DNA of 54,102 nucleotides from Gammaproteobacteria bacterium (GTDB lineage Bacteria; Pseudomonadota; Gammaproteobacteria; GRL18): NCBI GenBank assembly GCA_027012135.1, contig JALUZF010000221.1, positions 1 to 54,102 of the forward strand, read 5' to 3'. Shown piece by piece: positions 19,503 to 28,038 of this stretch (position 1 is its first letter; each line of letters starts with the position of its first letter). The notes under the pieces were generated by a model. It saw only the letters and a program-made list of their open reading frames with translations, ran no database searches and was not told where the DNA came from. The position numbers and the translations under genes were made by a program.

Positions 19503-19977
19503 GCAGAGTACTGATTACCCACCTCACAGCACCTTTCTGGGTTTTGACTACAGCAGCAATAAAATAGGCATAGCCGTCGGCCAGCGCCTGACCAATACCG
19601 CCACTCCCCTGACCACTCTGATCTCACACCAGAAACGCATTGACTGGGACGGCATTGAACAGCTTATCAGGCAGTGGCATCCGACAGCCCTGGTGATTGG
19701 TCTGCCCCTGACCATGGACGGCGAAGAACAGGAAACCACCAGGGCTGTAAAAATTTTTGGCAATCAGCTCAATGAGCGGTACAATCTTCCCGTACACTAT
19801 ATGGATGAACGCCTGACCTCCCGTGAAGCCAGCGAAATGCTGGGCTATGACGGCATTACTTCCCCCCGGCGTAAAAGCAGACCGGGAAAAAAAGTAAAAA
19901 AACATCAGCAACAGGGACATGATATTGACCAGGTGGCCGCTCAGCTGATTTTACAGGGCTGGCTGAATAGTTTTTAA
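19495..19977 (+). CDS. ruvX: Holliday junction resolvase-like RuvX/YqgF, pre-16S rRNA nuclease
   Basis: RNase H-fold protein of about 160 residues. It shows the acidic start FLGFDYSSNKIGIAVGQ, the middle motif ALVIGLPLTMDG and the late YMDERLTSREA. In E. coli, YqgF matures the 5' end of 16S rRNA. I place the start at the ATG at 19495 inside the yqgE end rather than the GTG four codons upstream. A palindromic element of about 110 bp follows before pyrR. Confidence 0.92.
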   Translation: MPEQSTDYPPHSTFLGFDYSSNKIGIAVGQRLTNTATPLTTLISHQKRIDWDGIEQLIRQWHPTALVIGLPLTMDGEEQETTRAVKIFGNQLNERYNLPVHYMDERLTSREASEMLGYDGITSPRRKSRPGKKVKKHQQQGHDIDQVAAQLILQGWLNSF

Positions 19978-20026
19978 AAGCTGACAACAGGCAGGTTTAT
20001 ATTTTTTAGTAATTGTTTACCTCTGA

Positions 20027-20137
20027 GTATCAGGGAAGGGGTATGGCTTGATGAAGTTTCGGAGACAGGACGTCGACGAAAAGCCTCCATGGATGGATTG
20101 ACGGCGTCTTCAGCAAGCCATACCCCTTCCCTGATAC
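20027..20137. repeat. MITE-like palindromic element between ruvX and pyrR
   Basis: Perfect 24-bp inverted repeats (20027-20050 and 20114-20137) contain GGGAAGGGGTATGGCTTG and its complement. The roughly 63-base centre holds CCATGGATGG at 20088-20097 and GACGTCGACG near 20070. No open frame of note is present. It differs from the three-copy family but also carries a central CCATGGATGG-type core. It could form a long hairpin in RNA. Confidence 0.8.
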
Positions 20138-20176
20138 GGACTAGCGACAAAAACACCAATAACTGGATATAATTTA

Positions 20177-20707
20177 ATGACCCACTCTGAAATGAACCTT
20201 AATCTGGAACAGCTGCTGGAGCAGATGTATACCGGGATCAGCCAGAAGCTGCAAAATCTGGATCCTGAGGATGTGGTCATGATCGGCATCCACACCGGCG
20301 GTTTCTGGATTGCCGAAAAAATTTATCAGCGCCTCAACCTGCCCACCCCGCTGGGCAGCCTGAATATCTCCTTTTATCGTGATGACTTCACCAAGATCGG
20401 CCTGCATCCCGAGGTAAAGCCCTCACAACTGCCTGCCGGACTGGATGATAAACACATTATCCTGATTGACGATGTCCTGTTTACCGGCCGCACCATTCGC
20501 GCCGCACTTAACGAAATTTTTGACTACGGCCGACCGGCCTCTGTGACTCTGGCCGTACTGCTGGATCGGGGCGAACGTGAACTTCCGATCTGTGCTGAAA
20601 TTACCGGTCAGAAAATCAGCCTAAAGCCTGATCAGCAAGTCAAGCTGACCGGGCCTGAGCCATTGCAGCTGACCCTGGTAGAAAAACCTGTTGAGAACCT
20701 TACATGA
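20177..20707 (+). CDS. pyrR: bifunctional pyr operon regulator / uracil phosphoribosyltransferase PyrR
   Basis: A 176-residue phosphoribosyltransferase-fold protein. The PRPP loop is clear ([18 protein letters not shown]), as are [12 protein letters not shown] and [10 protein letters not shown]. In Bacillus it binds pyr mRNA; in gammaproteobacteria its role at pyrB is less settled. The stop overlaps the pyrB start by 4 bases (ATGA), giving a pyrR-pyrB-pyrC' operon. Confidence 0.93.
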   Translation: MTHSEMNLNLEQLLEQMYTGISQKLQNLDPEDVVMIGIHTGGFWIAEKIYQRLNLPTPLGSLNISFYRDDFTKIGLHPEVKPSQLPAGLDDKHIILIDDVLFTGRTIRAALNEIFDYGRPASVTLAVLLDRGERELPICAEITGQKISLKPDQQVKLTGPEPLQLTLVEKPVENLT

Positions 20708-21693
20708 TCACCAAAAATATACAGCTTGACGAACAGGGACGACTCAAGCATTTTCTTTCCATAGAAGGCTTTAAGCGCCAGCATCTGATCAGTATTCTCG
20801 ATGCAGCTGAACCTTTTGCCAATGTTCAGGAACAGGCCGTTAAAAAAGTACCACTGCTGCGGGGCAAAACCATTGTCAACCTGTTTTTTGAAGCCAGTAC
20901 CCGTACCCGAACTACCTTTGAATTAGCTGCCAAACGCCTGTCAGCCGATGTTCTGAATATTAATATTAATACCTCTGCCACCAAAAAGGGCGAAAGCCTG
21001 CTGGATATGCTGCATAACCTGGAGTCCATGCACTGCGACATGTTTGTGGTACGTCATAATCAGAGCGGGGCGGCACATTTTATTGCTCAGCATGTGTCAC
21101 CACACATCAGTGTTATTAATGCCGGAGACGGCTGCCATTCCCACCCCTCCCAGGCCATGCTGGATATGTTTACCATTCGCCGGCACAAAAAAGACTTTGC
21201 CAATTTAAAAGTCGTTATTGTCGGCGATATTCTGCATTCCCGTGTGGCCCGTTCAGAAATGCATGCACTCACTACCCTGGGAGTCAGTGAAATCCGGGTA
21301 GTGGGACCAAAAACCCTGATCCCCACTGGTATTGATACTTTTGGGGTACATGTTTATCACAACCTGCAGGAAGCCCTGGTGGATGCCGATGTGATCATTA
21401 TGCTGCGCCTGCAGAAAGAACGCATGCAGGGTGCCTTATTGCCCAGTGAAGGCGAATATTATCAGCACTACGGCCTGACTGAAAAAAAACTGGCTTATGC
21501 CAAACCTGATGCCATAGTAATGCACCCCGGACCTATTAACCGCGGCGTTGAAATTGCCTCCAGTATTGCAGACGGACCACAGTCGGTGATTCTCGAACAG
21601 GTCACCAATGGTATCGCCATACGCATGGCGGTCATGTCTCAGGCTCTGGGTCCAGGAGGCAGTGACAGCAGCCGAACAGGAGTAAATGCCTGA
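20704..21693 (+). CDS. pyrB: aspartate carbamoyltransferase catalytic chain
   Basis: A 329-residue enzyme for the committed step of pyrimidine synthesis, carbamoyl phosphate plus aspartate to carbamoyl aspartate. It shows the carbamoyl-phosphate loop [19 protein letters not shown], the conserved [12 protein letters not shown], and [10 protein letters not shown] near the C-terminus. The flanking inactive PyrC' suggests a class A type complex, in which PyrB needs a dihydroorotase-like partner. It overlaps pyrR by 4 bases and pyrC' by 1 base. Confidence 0.95.
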   Translation: MITKNIQLDEQGRLKHFLSIEGFKRQHLISILDAAEPFANVQEQAVKKVPLLRGKTIVNLFFEASTRTRTTFELAAKRLSADVLNININTSATKKGESLLDMLHNLESMHCDMFVVRHNQSGAAHFIAQHVSPHISVINAGDGCHSHPSQAMLDMFTIRRHKKDFANLKVVIVGDILHSRVARSEMHALTTLGVSEIRVVGPKTLIPTGIDTFGVHVYHNLQEALVDADVIIMLRLQKERMQGALLPSEGEYYQHYGLTEKKLAYAKPDAIVMHPGPINRGVEIASSIADGPQSVILEQVTNGIAIRMAVMSQALGPGGSDSSRTGVNA

Positions 21694-23012
21694 TGCCTGA
21701 CAACCATTTACTTAGTCTGGCGCGCCAGAGTGAACAACTGGATATCAGTATTATTAACGGCCGTATTATTGATCCGGCCAACCAGATTGATAGCCATACC
21801 GATATCCATATTCAGAACGGTAAAATCCTGGCCCTGGGCCAGGCACCGGATGGATTTAAAGCCCAGAAAGTTATTGATGCCACCGATAGATTAGTCTGCC
21901 CCGGCCTGGTGGATATGCGGGTACGACTGCGTGAACCCGGTTTTGAAACCAAGGGCACTATCGCTTCAGAAACCCGTGCCGCAGCTGCCGGCGGTGTTAC
22001 CTCACTGTGCTGCCCGCCGGATACTAATCCCATTATCGACAATGCCGCCATGGTCAAGCTGATCCGTCTTAAAGCCGCCACTGAAGGTGTAGCCAAGGTC
22101 TATACCCTCAGTGCACTGACCCAGCAGCTGAAAGGGGAAAAACTCAGTGAAATGCGTGAACTGAAAGATGCCGGTTGTGTAGGCACCACCAATGCACTGA
22201 CCCCTGTTAAAAGCACCCTGATTATGCGCCGGGCACTGGAATATGCGGCCAGCCATAATATTACCGTATTCATTCACCCCTTTGATCCCTGGCTCAGTGA
22301 CGGCTGTGCTCATGAAGGCGTAGTCAGTACCCGCCTGGGGCTGGCCGGTATTCCAGAGAGTGCTGAAACCATCGCCATTGCCCGGGATTTACAGCTGATT
22401 GAACTGATTGGCGGCCGGGTCCATTTCTGCCAGCTATCCAGTGCCGGTTCTATCCAGCTGATACGTCAGGCTCAGGAAGCCGGCCTGCCGGTAACGGCCG
22501 ATGTGACGGCCCATCACCTGCACCTGACTGAAATGGATATCGGCTTTTTTGACAGCAACTGCCATGTACTGCCACCACTGAGAACCCAGCGTGATATGGA
22601 AGCCCTGCGTCATGGCGTGCAGTCTGATATATTGAGCTGCATTGTCTCCGACCACCAGCCTCATGACAGTGATGCCAAGCTGGCTCCCTTTGCTGAAACG
22701 GAACCGGGGATCAGCGGGATTGAAACTTTATTACCCCTGGCATTAAAACTAATCGACAGTCAGAATATGTCCTTAATGGAAGTCATATCCCGGCTGACCA
22801 TTCAGCCGGCCAGAATTCTTAATATTGCAGAAGGGACACTCAGCACCGGGCAGGATGCCGATATCTGTATTTTTGATCCTGAAGCTTACTGGCGGGTTGA
22901 AAAGGAAAAGTTTTTAAGCAAAGGTAAAAATACCCCGTTTCATGGCTGGGAGCTAAAGGGACAGGTGGAATACACTATAAAAACCGGAGAGATTGTATTC
23001 TCCAGAAAGTAG
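21693..23012 (+). CDS. pyrC: dihydroorotase-like PyrC', probably non-catalytic
   Basis: A 439-residue amidohydrolase-fold protein of the type I dihydroorotase group. The metal-binding HxH that normally sits in the DxHxHxREPG motif is replaced by R76 and R78 (DMRVRLREPG). The later DHQPH near residue 330 and HHLH near 270 remain. In Pseudomonas an inactive PyrC' in the same place is a structural partner of PyrB, and I infer the same role here. A separate catalytic dihydroorotase should exist elsewhere in the genome. Its ATG overlaps the pyrB stop by one base. Confidence 0.9.
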   Translation: MPDNHLLSLARQSEQLDISIINGRIIDPANQIDSHTDIHIQNGKILALGQAPDGFKAQKVIDATDRLVCPGLVDMRVRLREPGFETKGTIASETRAAAAGGVTSLCCPPDTNPIIDNAAMVKLIRLKAATEGVAKVYTLSALTQQLKGEKLSEMRELKDAGCVGTTNALTPVKSTLIMRRALEYAASHNITVFIHPFDPWLSDGCAHEGVVSTRLGLAGIPESAETIAIARDLQLIELIGGRVHFCQLSSAGSIQLIRQAQEAGLPVTADVTAHHLHLTEMDIGFFDSNCHVLPPLRTQRDMEALRHGVQSDILSCIVSDHQPHDSDAKLAPFAETEPGISGIETLLPLALKLIDSQNMSLMEVISRLTIQPARILNIAEGTLSTGQDADICIFDPEAYWRVEKEKFLSKGKNTPFHGWELKGQVEYTIKTGEIVFSRK

Positions 23013-23062
23013 TGCGAACAGAGATGCCCGCAATACCATGTTTGAGATATAGACACTGAAAA

Positions 23063-24214
23063 CTACAGTGAAAAACCACCACTTCCCCGATCTTCCCGGG
23101 TATCAGTAAAACTGACCCCCGCCAGAGAGGAGCCCATGGATTCAGAAGCTTCCTCATCCCCCAGTTTAATCATCAGACGCAGATCATTGGGTGAATCCGC
23201 ATGATGCAGGGCATCTTCATAGGTAATGGCTTCCGAGCGATACAGATCATACAGGGCCTGGTCAAAGGTCTGCATACCTTCTTCCCGGGATTTTTTCATC
23301 ACTTCTTTTAATTTGTGGATTTCACCGTCACGAATATAATCAGACACCAGCGGTGTATTTAACAGGATTTCAACCGCAGCACGACGTCCCTTGCCATCCG
23401 GGGTCGGGATAAGCTGCTGCGCCACAAATGCCCGCATATTCAGAGATAAATCCATTAACAACTGCGGCTTACGCTCTTCCGGGAAAAAGTTAATAATCCG
23501 ATCCAGTGCCTGGTTAGCATTATTAGCGTGCAGGGTTGCCAGACATAAATGTCCGGTTTCAGCAAAGGCAATGGCATGGTCCATAGTTTCCCGGGTACGG
23601 ATTTCACCAATCAGAATAACATCCGGAGCCTGACGTAAGGTATTTTTTAATGCCACTTCAAAAGAGTCCGTATCAATACCCACTTCCCTCTGAGTGATCA
23701 GACAGCCGTCGTGGTTATGCACAAATTCAATAGGATCTTCAATGGTAATAATATGACCACTGCCGTTCTTATTTCGATAACCGATCATGGAAGCCAGAGA
23801 AGTAGATTTACCCGAACCAGTAGCACCAACAAAAATAACCAGTCCCCGCTTGGTCATGGCCAGATCCTTAATGGTTTCCGGCAGGCGTAATTCCTGGTAA
23901 GTCGGTATAGTCGTTTCAATACGCCTGAGCACCATGCCTACCTGGCTGCGCTGCATAAAAGCACTGACACGAAAACGGCCGACACCGGAACGGCTGATAG
24001 CAAAGTTACACTCATGCTCGGCCTCAAACTGAGCCCGCTGTTTATCATTCATAATCCCTGTCACAATCTGATGTGCCTGAGTTGAATTGAGCGATTTCTT
24101 AGTCACCGGCGAAATTTTACCATTCACCTTCATAGCCGGCGGTGTACCGACTGTAATAAATAAATCTGATGCTTTTTTATGCACCATTAATTTTAATAAT
24201 GAATCAAAATCCAT
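23063..24214 (-). CDS. pilU: type IV pilus retraction ATPase accessory PilU
   Basis: A 383-residue PilT-family secretion ATPase. It shows Walker A GATGSGKSTS, the Asp box TIEDPIEFVH, Walker B VILIGEIRTRETM and the His box LATLHANNANQ. It differs from PilT in having a C-terminal tail of about 40 residues and a changed AIRNLIR motif (LVSDYIRDG). PilU works with PilT in pilus retraction at the inner membrane. It is separated from pilT by copy 3 of the palindromic element, a gap of about 270 bases. Confidence 0.93.
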   Translation of the reverse strand: MDFDSLLKLMVHKKASDLFITVGTPPAMKVNGKISPVTKKSLNSTQAHQIVTGIMNDKQRAQFEAEHECNFAISRSGVGRFRVSAFMQRSQVGMVLRRIETTIPTYQELRLPETIKDLAMTKRGLVIFVGATGSGKSTSLASMIGYRNKNGSGHIITIEDPIEFVHNHDGCLITQREVGIDTDSFEVALKNTLRQAPDVILIGEIRTRETMDHAIAFAETGHLCLATLHANNANQALDRIINFFPEERKPQLLMDLSLNMRAFVAQQLIPTPDGKGRRAAVEILLNTPLVSDYIRDGEIHKLKEVMKKSREEGMQTFDQALYDLYRSEAITYEDALHHADSPNDLRLMIKLGDEEASESMGSSLAGVSFTDTREDRGSGGFSL

Positions 24215-24246
24215 TCTTTATTCCTTAAATTAGAGCAATAGCAACG

Positions 24247-24457
24247 ATTCAGTGTACCTGACCGTGATTGTCTGCAGGTACTGTATTTCGGGGACGTTCA
24301 AGTACCTCCATGTATCGGTTTAGAACTTTTCAAAACTTGTTTTTGTAAAAAGTTCTTATCCTGGCGATTGTGAAAACATCCATGTTTTCAAAACCCCGTA
24401 AATACAGTACCTACAACCAATCACTCTACTGTTCACTAATTGAAGCTGAGTAGTTAC
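24247..24457. repeat. dispersed palindromic element, copy 3 (pilT-pilU gap)
   Basis: It has the same orientation and layout as copy 1. Outer arms around 24264-24293 and 24395-24424 are complementary with a few mismatches. The inner hairpin GAACTTTTCAAAAC lies against its complement, and GAAAACAT-CC-ATGTTTTC is at 24372-24389. Copies 1 and 3 share long runs such as CCATGTATCGGTTTAGAACT. It interrupts the pilT-pilU unit and could lower pilU expression relative to pilT. Confidence 0.85.
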
Positions 24458-24483
24458 GAGCAATAAACCTGTTACCTGAAACC

Positions 24484-25521
24484 TTACAGGAAGTCATCTT
24501 TATTTGCAGAATAGGTCTGTGCATCCGCTTTGGAAATCAGCCCCTGAGCTAATAAAGTTTTTAAACACTGATCCAGAGTCTGCATACCAATACCCTGCCC
24601 GGTCTGAATAGCCGAATACATCTGTGCCACTTTTCCTTCCCGGATCAGGTTTCGAATGGCCGGAGTACCAATCATAATTTCATGAGCGGCAATACGTCCT
24701 CCGCCATTTTTCTTTAACAGTGACTGAGAAATAACCGCCCGCAGAGATTCTGATAACATGGCCCGCACCATGTCTTTTTCTGCCGCCGGAAACACATCAA
24801 TAATACGGTCAATGGTTTTAGCTGCTGAACTGGTGTGCAGCGTACCAAATACCAGGTGACCGGTTTCTGCTGCGGTCAGCGCCAGGCGAATAGTTTCCAG
24901 GTCACGCAGTTCCCCTACCAGAATAATGTCCGGGTCTTCACGCAGGGCTGAACGTAACGCTTCATTAAATCCCAGGGTATCCCGGTGAACCTCACGCTGG
25001 TTAACCAGGCATTTTTTACTTTCATGTACAAATTCGATGGGGTCTTCTACCGTCAGAATATGTTCATAAATGGTATTATTCAGATGATCCATCATGGCGG
25101 CCAGGGTGGTGGATTTACCGGAACCGGTAGGCCCGGTAACCAGCACAATCCCGCGCTTGTTTTCACAGATATCTTTAAAAATGGCTGGACAACCCAGCTC
25201 TTCCAGAGACAGCACATTGGATGGAATAGTACGAAATACCGCCCCAGCACCACGGTTCTGGTTAAAGGCATTAACACGAAAACGTGCCAGACCCGGCACT
25301 TCAAAGGAAAAGTCGGTTTCCAGGAATTCCTCGAAATCCTTCCTTTGTTTATCGTTCATAATATCGTACACCATATCATGAACTTCACGATGTTCCAGGG
25401 GAGGGACGTTAATCCGCCGAATATCACCGTCAACACGGATCATGGGCGGCAGTCCTGCGGACAGATGTAAGTCCGAGGCATTGTTTTTGGTACTAAAGGC
25501 AAGCAGTTCTGTAATATCCAT
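24484..25521 (-). CDS. pilT: type IV pilus retraction ATPase PilT
   Basis: A 345-residue hexameric ATPase that depolymerises type IV pili, giving twitching motility and DNA uptake. It shows the PilT N-terminus (ASDLHLSAGLPP), Walker A GPTGSGKSTT, the Asp box TVEDPIEFVH, Walker B IILVGELRDLETI, the His box FGTLHTSSA and the PilT-specific AIRNLIREGK. It is divergent from yggS with 122 bases between starts, an arrangement also seen in Pseudomonas. Confidence 0.96.
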   Translation of the reverse strand: MDITELLAFSTKNNASDLHLSAGLPPMIRVDGDIRRINVPPLEHREVHDMVYDIMNDKQRKDFEEFLETDFSFEVPGLARFRVNAFNQNRGAGAVFRTIPSNVLSLEELGCPAIFKDICENKRGIVLVTGPTGSGKSTTLAAMMDHLNNTIYEHILTVEDPIEFVHESKKCLVNQREVHRDTLGFNEALRSALREDPDIILVGELRDLETIRLALTAAETGHLVFGTLHTSSAAKTIDRIIDVFPAAEKDMVRAMLSESLRAVISQSLLKKNGGGRIAAHEIMIGTPAIRNLIREGKVAQMYSAIQTGQGIGMQTLDQCLKTLLAQGLISKADAQTYSANKDDFL

Positions 25522-25643
25522 AATTCTTCGCTATATAATAGTCGTTCACTGTATAATGATTTATTATTCCAGACTACTCAGGCGTAATATTTACAATACT
25601 CTGAGTGTTTATAGTTATTTTTCAAATATCAGTATAGACCATA

Positions 25644-26348
25644 ATGAGCAATTCTTTAAACCAACTTGATCACATTAATTACCGGATTGAGCAGGCTCTG
25701 GAAAAAAGCCATCGTTCTGCAGCTGCCCAGGCGGACAAAAATGTGCTTTTACTGGCCGTCAGCAAACGCCATCCCCTGGAAAAAATACTGGCGCTTTATA
25801 AACAGGGACAGCGGGATTTTGGGGAAAGTTATGTTCAGGAAGCTCTGCAGAAAATACAGCAGTGCCCTTATAAAGATATTATCTGGCATTTTATTGGCCC
25901 CATACAGTCCAATAAAACCCGTGATATTGCCGAGCATTTCCAGTGGGTACATTCCGTTGACCGTTTGAAAATTGCCCAACGCCTCAGTGCCCAGCGTCCG
26001 GAAAATTTACCTGACTTGAATATCTGTCTGCAGATCAACATCAGCGAAGAACCGCAAAAATCCGGTTTTTCACCCACAGAAGTATTTAATGCTCTTGAGA
26101 ATATCATTAATCTGCCCCATTTAAAGATACGGGGTCTGATGGCTATACCCAGACCCGAAAGTGAGTTTAAACTGCAGCGTATTCCTTTTCGCCGGTTAAA
26201 CGAACTGATGCATAAACTGAACGAACAGTTTAAACTTAGTATGGATACCTTATCTATGGGTATGTCCGGGGATCTGGAAGCAGCGATTGCAGAAGGAGCC
26301 ACTATTGTGCGTATTGGGACAGCTTTGTTTGGCCCAAGGGAAACTTAA
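25644..26348 (+). CDS. yggS: YggS family pyridoxal phosphate homeostasis protein
   Basis: A 234-residue PLP-binding TIM-barrel protein. The PLP lysine is in VLLLAVSKRHP near residue 38. Other family stretches are FGESYVQEA, WHFIGPIQSNK, LMAIPRP and LSMGMSGDLEAAI. It has no known catalytic activity and is linked to vitamin B6 balance. It heads the yggS-proC-yggT run, divergent from pilT. Confidence 0.95.
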   Translation: MSNSLNQLDHINYRIEQALEKSHRSAAAQADKNVLLLAVSKRHPLEKILALYKQGQRDFGESYVQEALQKIQQCPYKDIIWHFIGPIQSNKTRDIAEHFQWVHSVDRLKIAQRLSAQRPENLPDLNICLQINISEEPQKSGFSPTEVFNALENIINLPHLKIRGLMAIPRPESEFKLQRIPFRRLNELMHKLNEQFKLSMDTLSMGMSGDLEAAIAEGATIVRIGTALFGPRET

Positions 26349-26395
26349 ATTTACCATGAGTTCAGGAAACGACTTTAAAACAGAGCTAATAATAG

Positions 26396-27241
26396 ATGAT
26401 TAATAAAAAAATTGGTTTTATCGGTGCCGGTAATATGGCTTATAGTCTGATAGGCGGTTTAACATCCAACGGTGTCGCCGGTGAAAACATCTGGGTCAGC
26501 GATCCCAATGCTGAGCAAACCGCTCAGTTAACGGAACAGTTTAAACTGAATATCGCACAGAATAATTCGGAACTGGTTAAAGCCACCGATGTAGTGGTGC
26601 TGGCCGTCAAGCCTCAGCAATTATCAGCTGTATGTCAGGAGATCAGTGAACAGGCACAGGCACAGACACCCCTGTTTATCTCTATTGCAGCCGGGGTCTT
26701 ATGTCAGGATATTGAACGCTGGCTGGGTTCCCAAAGCGGTAAAGAACCGGCGCTGGTTCGCTGTATGCCCAATACGCCGGCACTGGTGCAAAGCGGTGCA
26801 ACCGCACTGTTTGCCAATAGCCAGGTCAGTGATGAACAGCGTATTCTGGCCGAGTCCATACTACGTGCAGTGGGCCTGACCTTATGGCTGGAGCAGGAAG
26901 AAGCTATGCATGCCGTAACAGCCCTGTCCGGCAGCGGCCCGGCATATATTTTCCTGGTGATTGAAGCCCTGGAAAAAGCCGGAATACAACTGGGACTGGA
27001 TAAAAAAACCGCCCATTTGCTGGCCCTGCAAACCGCTTTTGGTGCTTCTAAAATGGCCCTGGAAAGCGAGGACAGCGCCGAAGTTTTAAGAACAAAGGTA
27101 ACCTCACCTGGCGGCACCACCGAACGAGCCATTGGAATTTTGCAGGATGGGCAACTGGAAGCCCTGTTTTTAAAAGCCCTGCAGGGTGCCCAGACTCGTT
27201 CCCGGGAACTGGCCGAAATGCTGGGCTCAGAAGATAAATGA
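26396..27241 (+). CDS. proC: pyrroline-5-carboxylate reductase
   Basis: A 281-residue NAD(P)H-dependent reductase for the last step of proline synthesis. It shows the Rossmann start IGFIGAGNMAYSLIGGL, VVLAVKPQQL, MPNTPALVQSG and the C-terminal signature ALSGSGPAYIFL with LRTKVTSPGGTTERAI. The length is standard. It lies 47 bases after yggS and 38 bases before yggT. Confidence 0.96.
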   Translation: MINKKIGFIGAGNMAYSLIGGLTSNGVAGENIWVSDPNAEQTAQLTEQFKLNIAQNNSELVKATDVVVLAVKPQQLSAVCQEISEQAQAQTPLFISIAAGVLCQDIERWLGSQSGKEPALVRCMPNTPALVQSGATALFANSQVSDEQRILAESILRAVGLTLWLEQEEAMHAVTALSGSGPAYIFLVIEALEKAGIQLGLDKKTAHLLALQTAFGASKMALESEDSAEVLRTKVTSPGGTTERAIGILQDGQLEALFLKALQGAQTRSRELAEMLGSEDK

Positions 27242-27279
27242 GACTATTTTTTAACCGGGAAATATACAGGAAACAATAA

Positions 27280-27831
27280 ATGGATAACTTTTTTCTTAAT
27301 GCAGGCAGCTATCTGATCAGCACCCTTTTCGGCCTGTATATTATTATTGTCCTGCTGCGTTTTTTATTACAGGTAGTGCGTGCCGATTTTTATAATCCCC
27401 TGTCTCAGTTTATTGTTAAAGCCACCAGCCCGGTATTAAACCCTATGCGCCGGGTTATTCCCGGCATGTTCGGCCTGGATGTTTCATCCCTTATCCTCGC
27501 CTATGTCCTGCAGTTTATCGAAAACCTGCTGTTATTTGCCATCAAGGGCATTTCAGTTAACCCGGTGTTCCTGCTGTGGCATAGTATCGGCTCATTGCTG
27601 ACCCTGGTGCTGTATATTTACTTTTTTGCTATTATTGTGCAGATCATTATCAGTTGGGTCAGTCCTGGCACCTATAATCCAGCTACTGCACTTATTTATC
27701 ATATTACCGAACCAGTCATGCGCCCTGCCCGAAAAATTCTGCCGCCTTTTTCCGGCCTGGATTTATCACCGATCCTGGTCTTTATTGCACTTAATTTATT
27801 ACTGATGCTGGTGCCCGCCATTTTTGGTTAA
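27280..27831 (+). CDS. yggT: YggT family membrane protein
   Basis: A 183-residue inner-membrane protein with two YggT repeats. Each repeat has a membrane pair and a motif of the type NPLSQFIVKATSPVLNPMRR (first) or NPATALIYHITEPVMRPARK (second). The function is not firmly known; roles in osmotic tolerance and cell division have been proposed for relatives. It ends the yggS-proC-yggT run. Confidence 0.93.
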   Translation: MDNFFLNAGSYLISTLFGLYIIIVLLRFLLQVVRADFYNPLSQFIVKATSPVLNPMRRVIPGMFGLDVSSLILAYVLQFIENLLLFAIKGISVNPVFLLWHSIGSLLTLVLYIYFFAIIVQIIISWVSPGTYNPATALIYHITEPVMRPARKILPPFSGLDLSPILVFIALNLLLMLVPAIFG

Positions 27832-28038
27832 ACCTGAATAAATCAGTTGAAGCAATTAATACGGAGAATAGATGCACATTTCCGGTTAACATTTATCATA
27901 AGGTCAGATTTTTCTTACTCGACTTCTTATTTCTGTCATATTTATTTCACAAATAGACATCTATCACAATTTTACTGCTTATTTTTTTCCTCTATCTGCT
28001 ATTCTTAACGGGATAGAAAACGGAATGGGAATAACACC

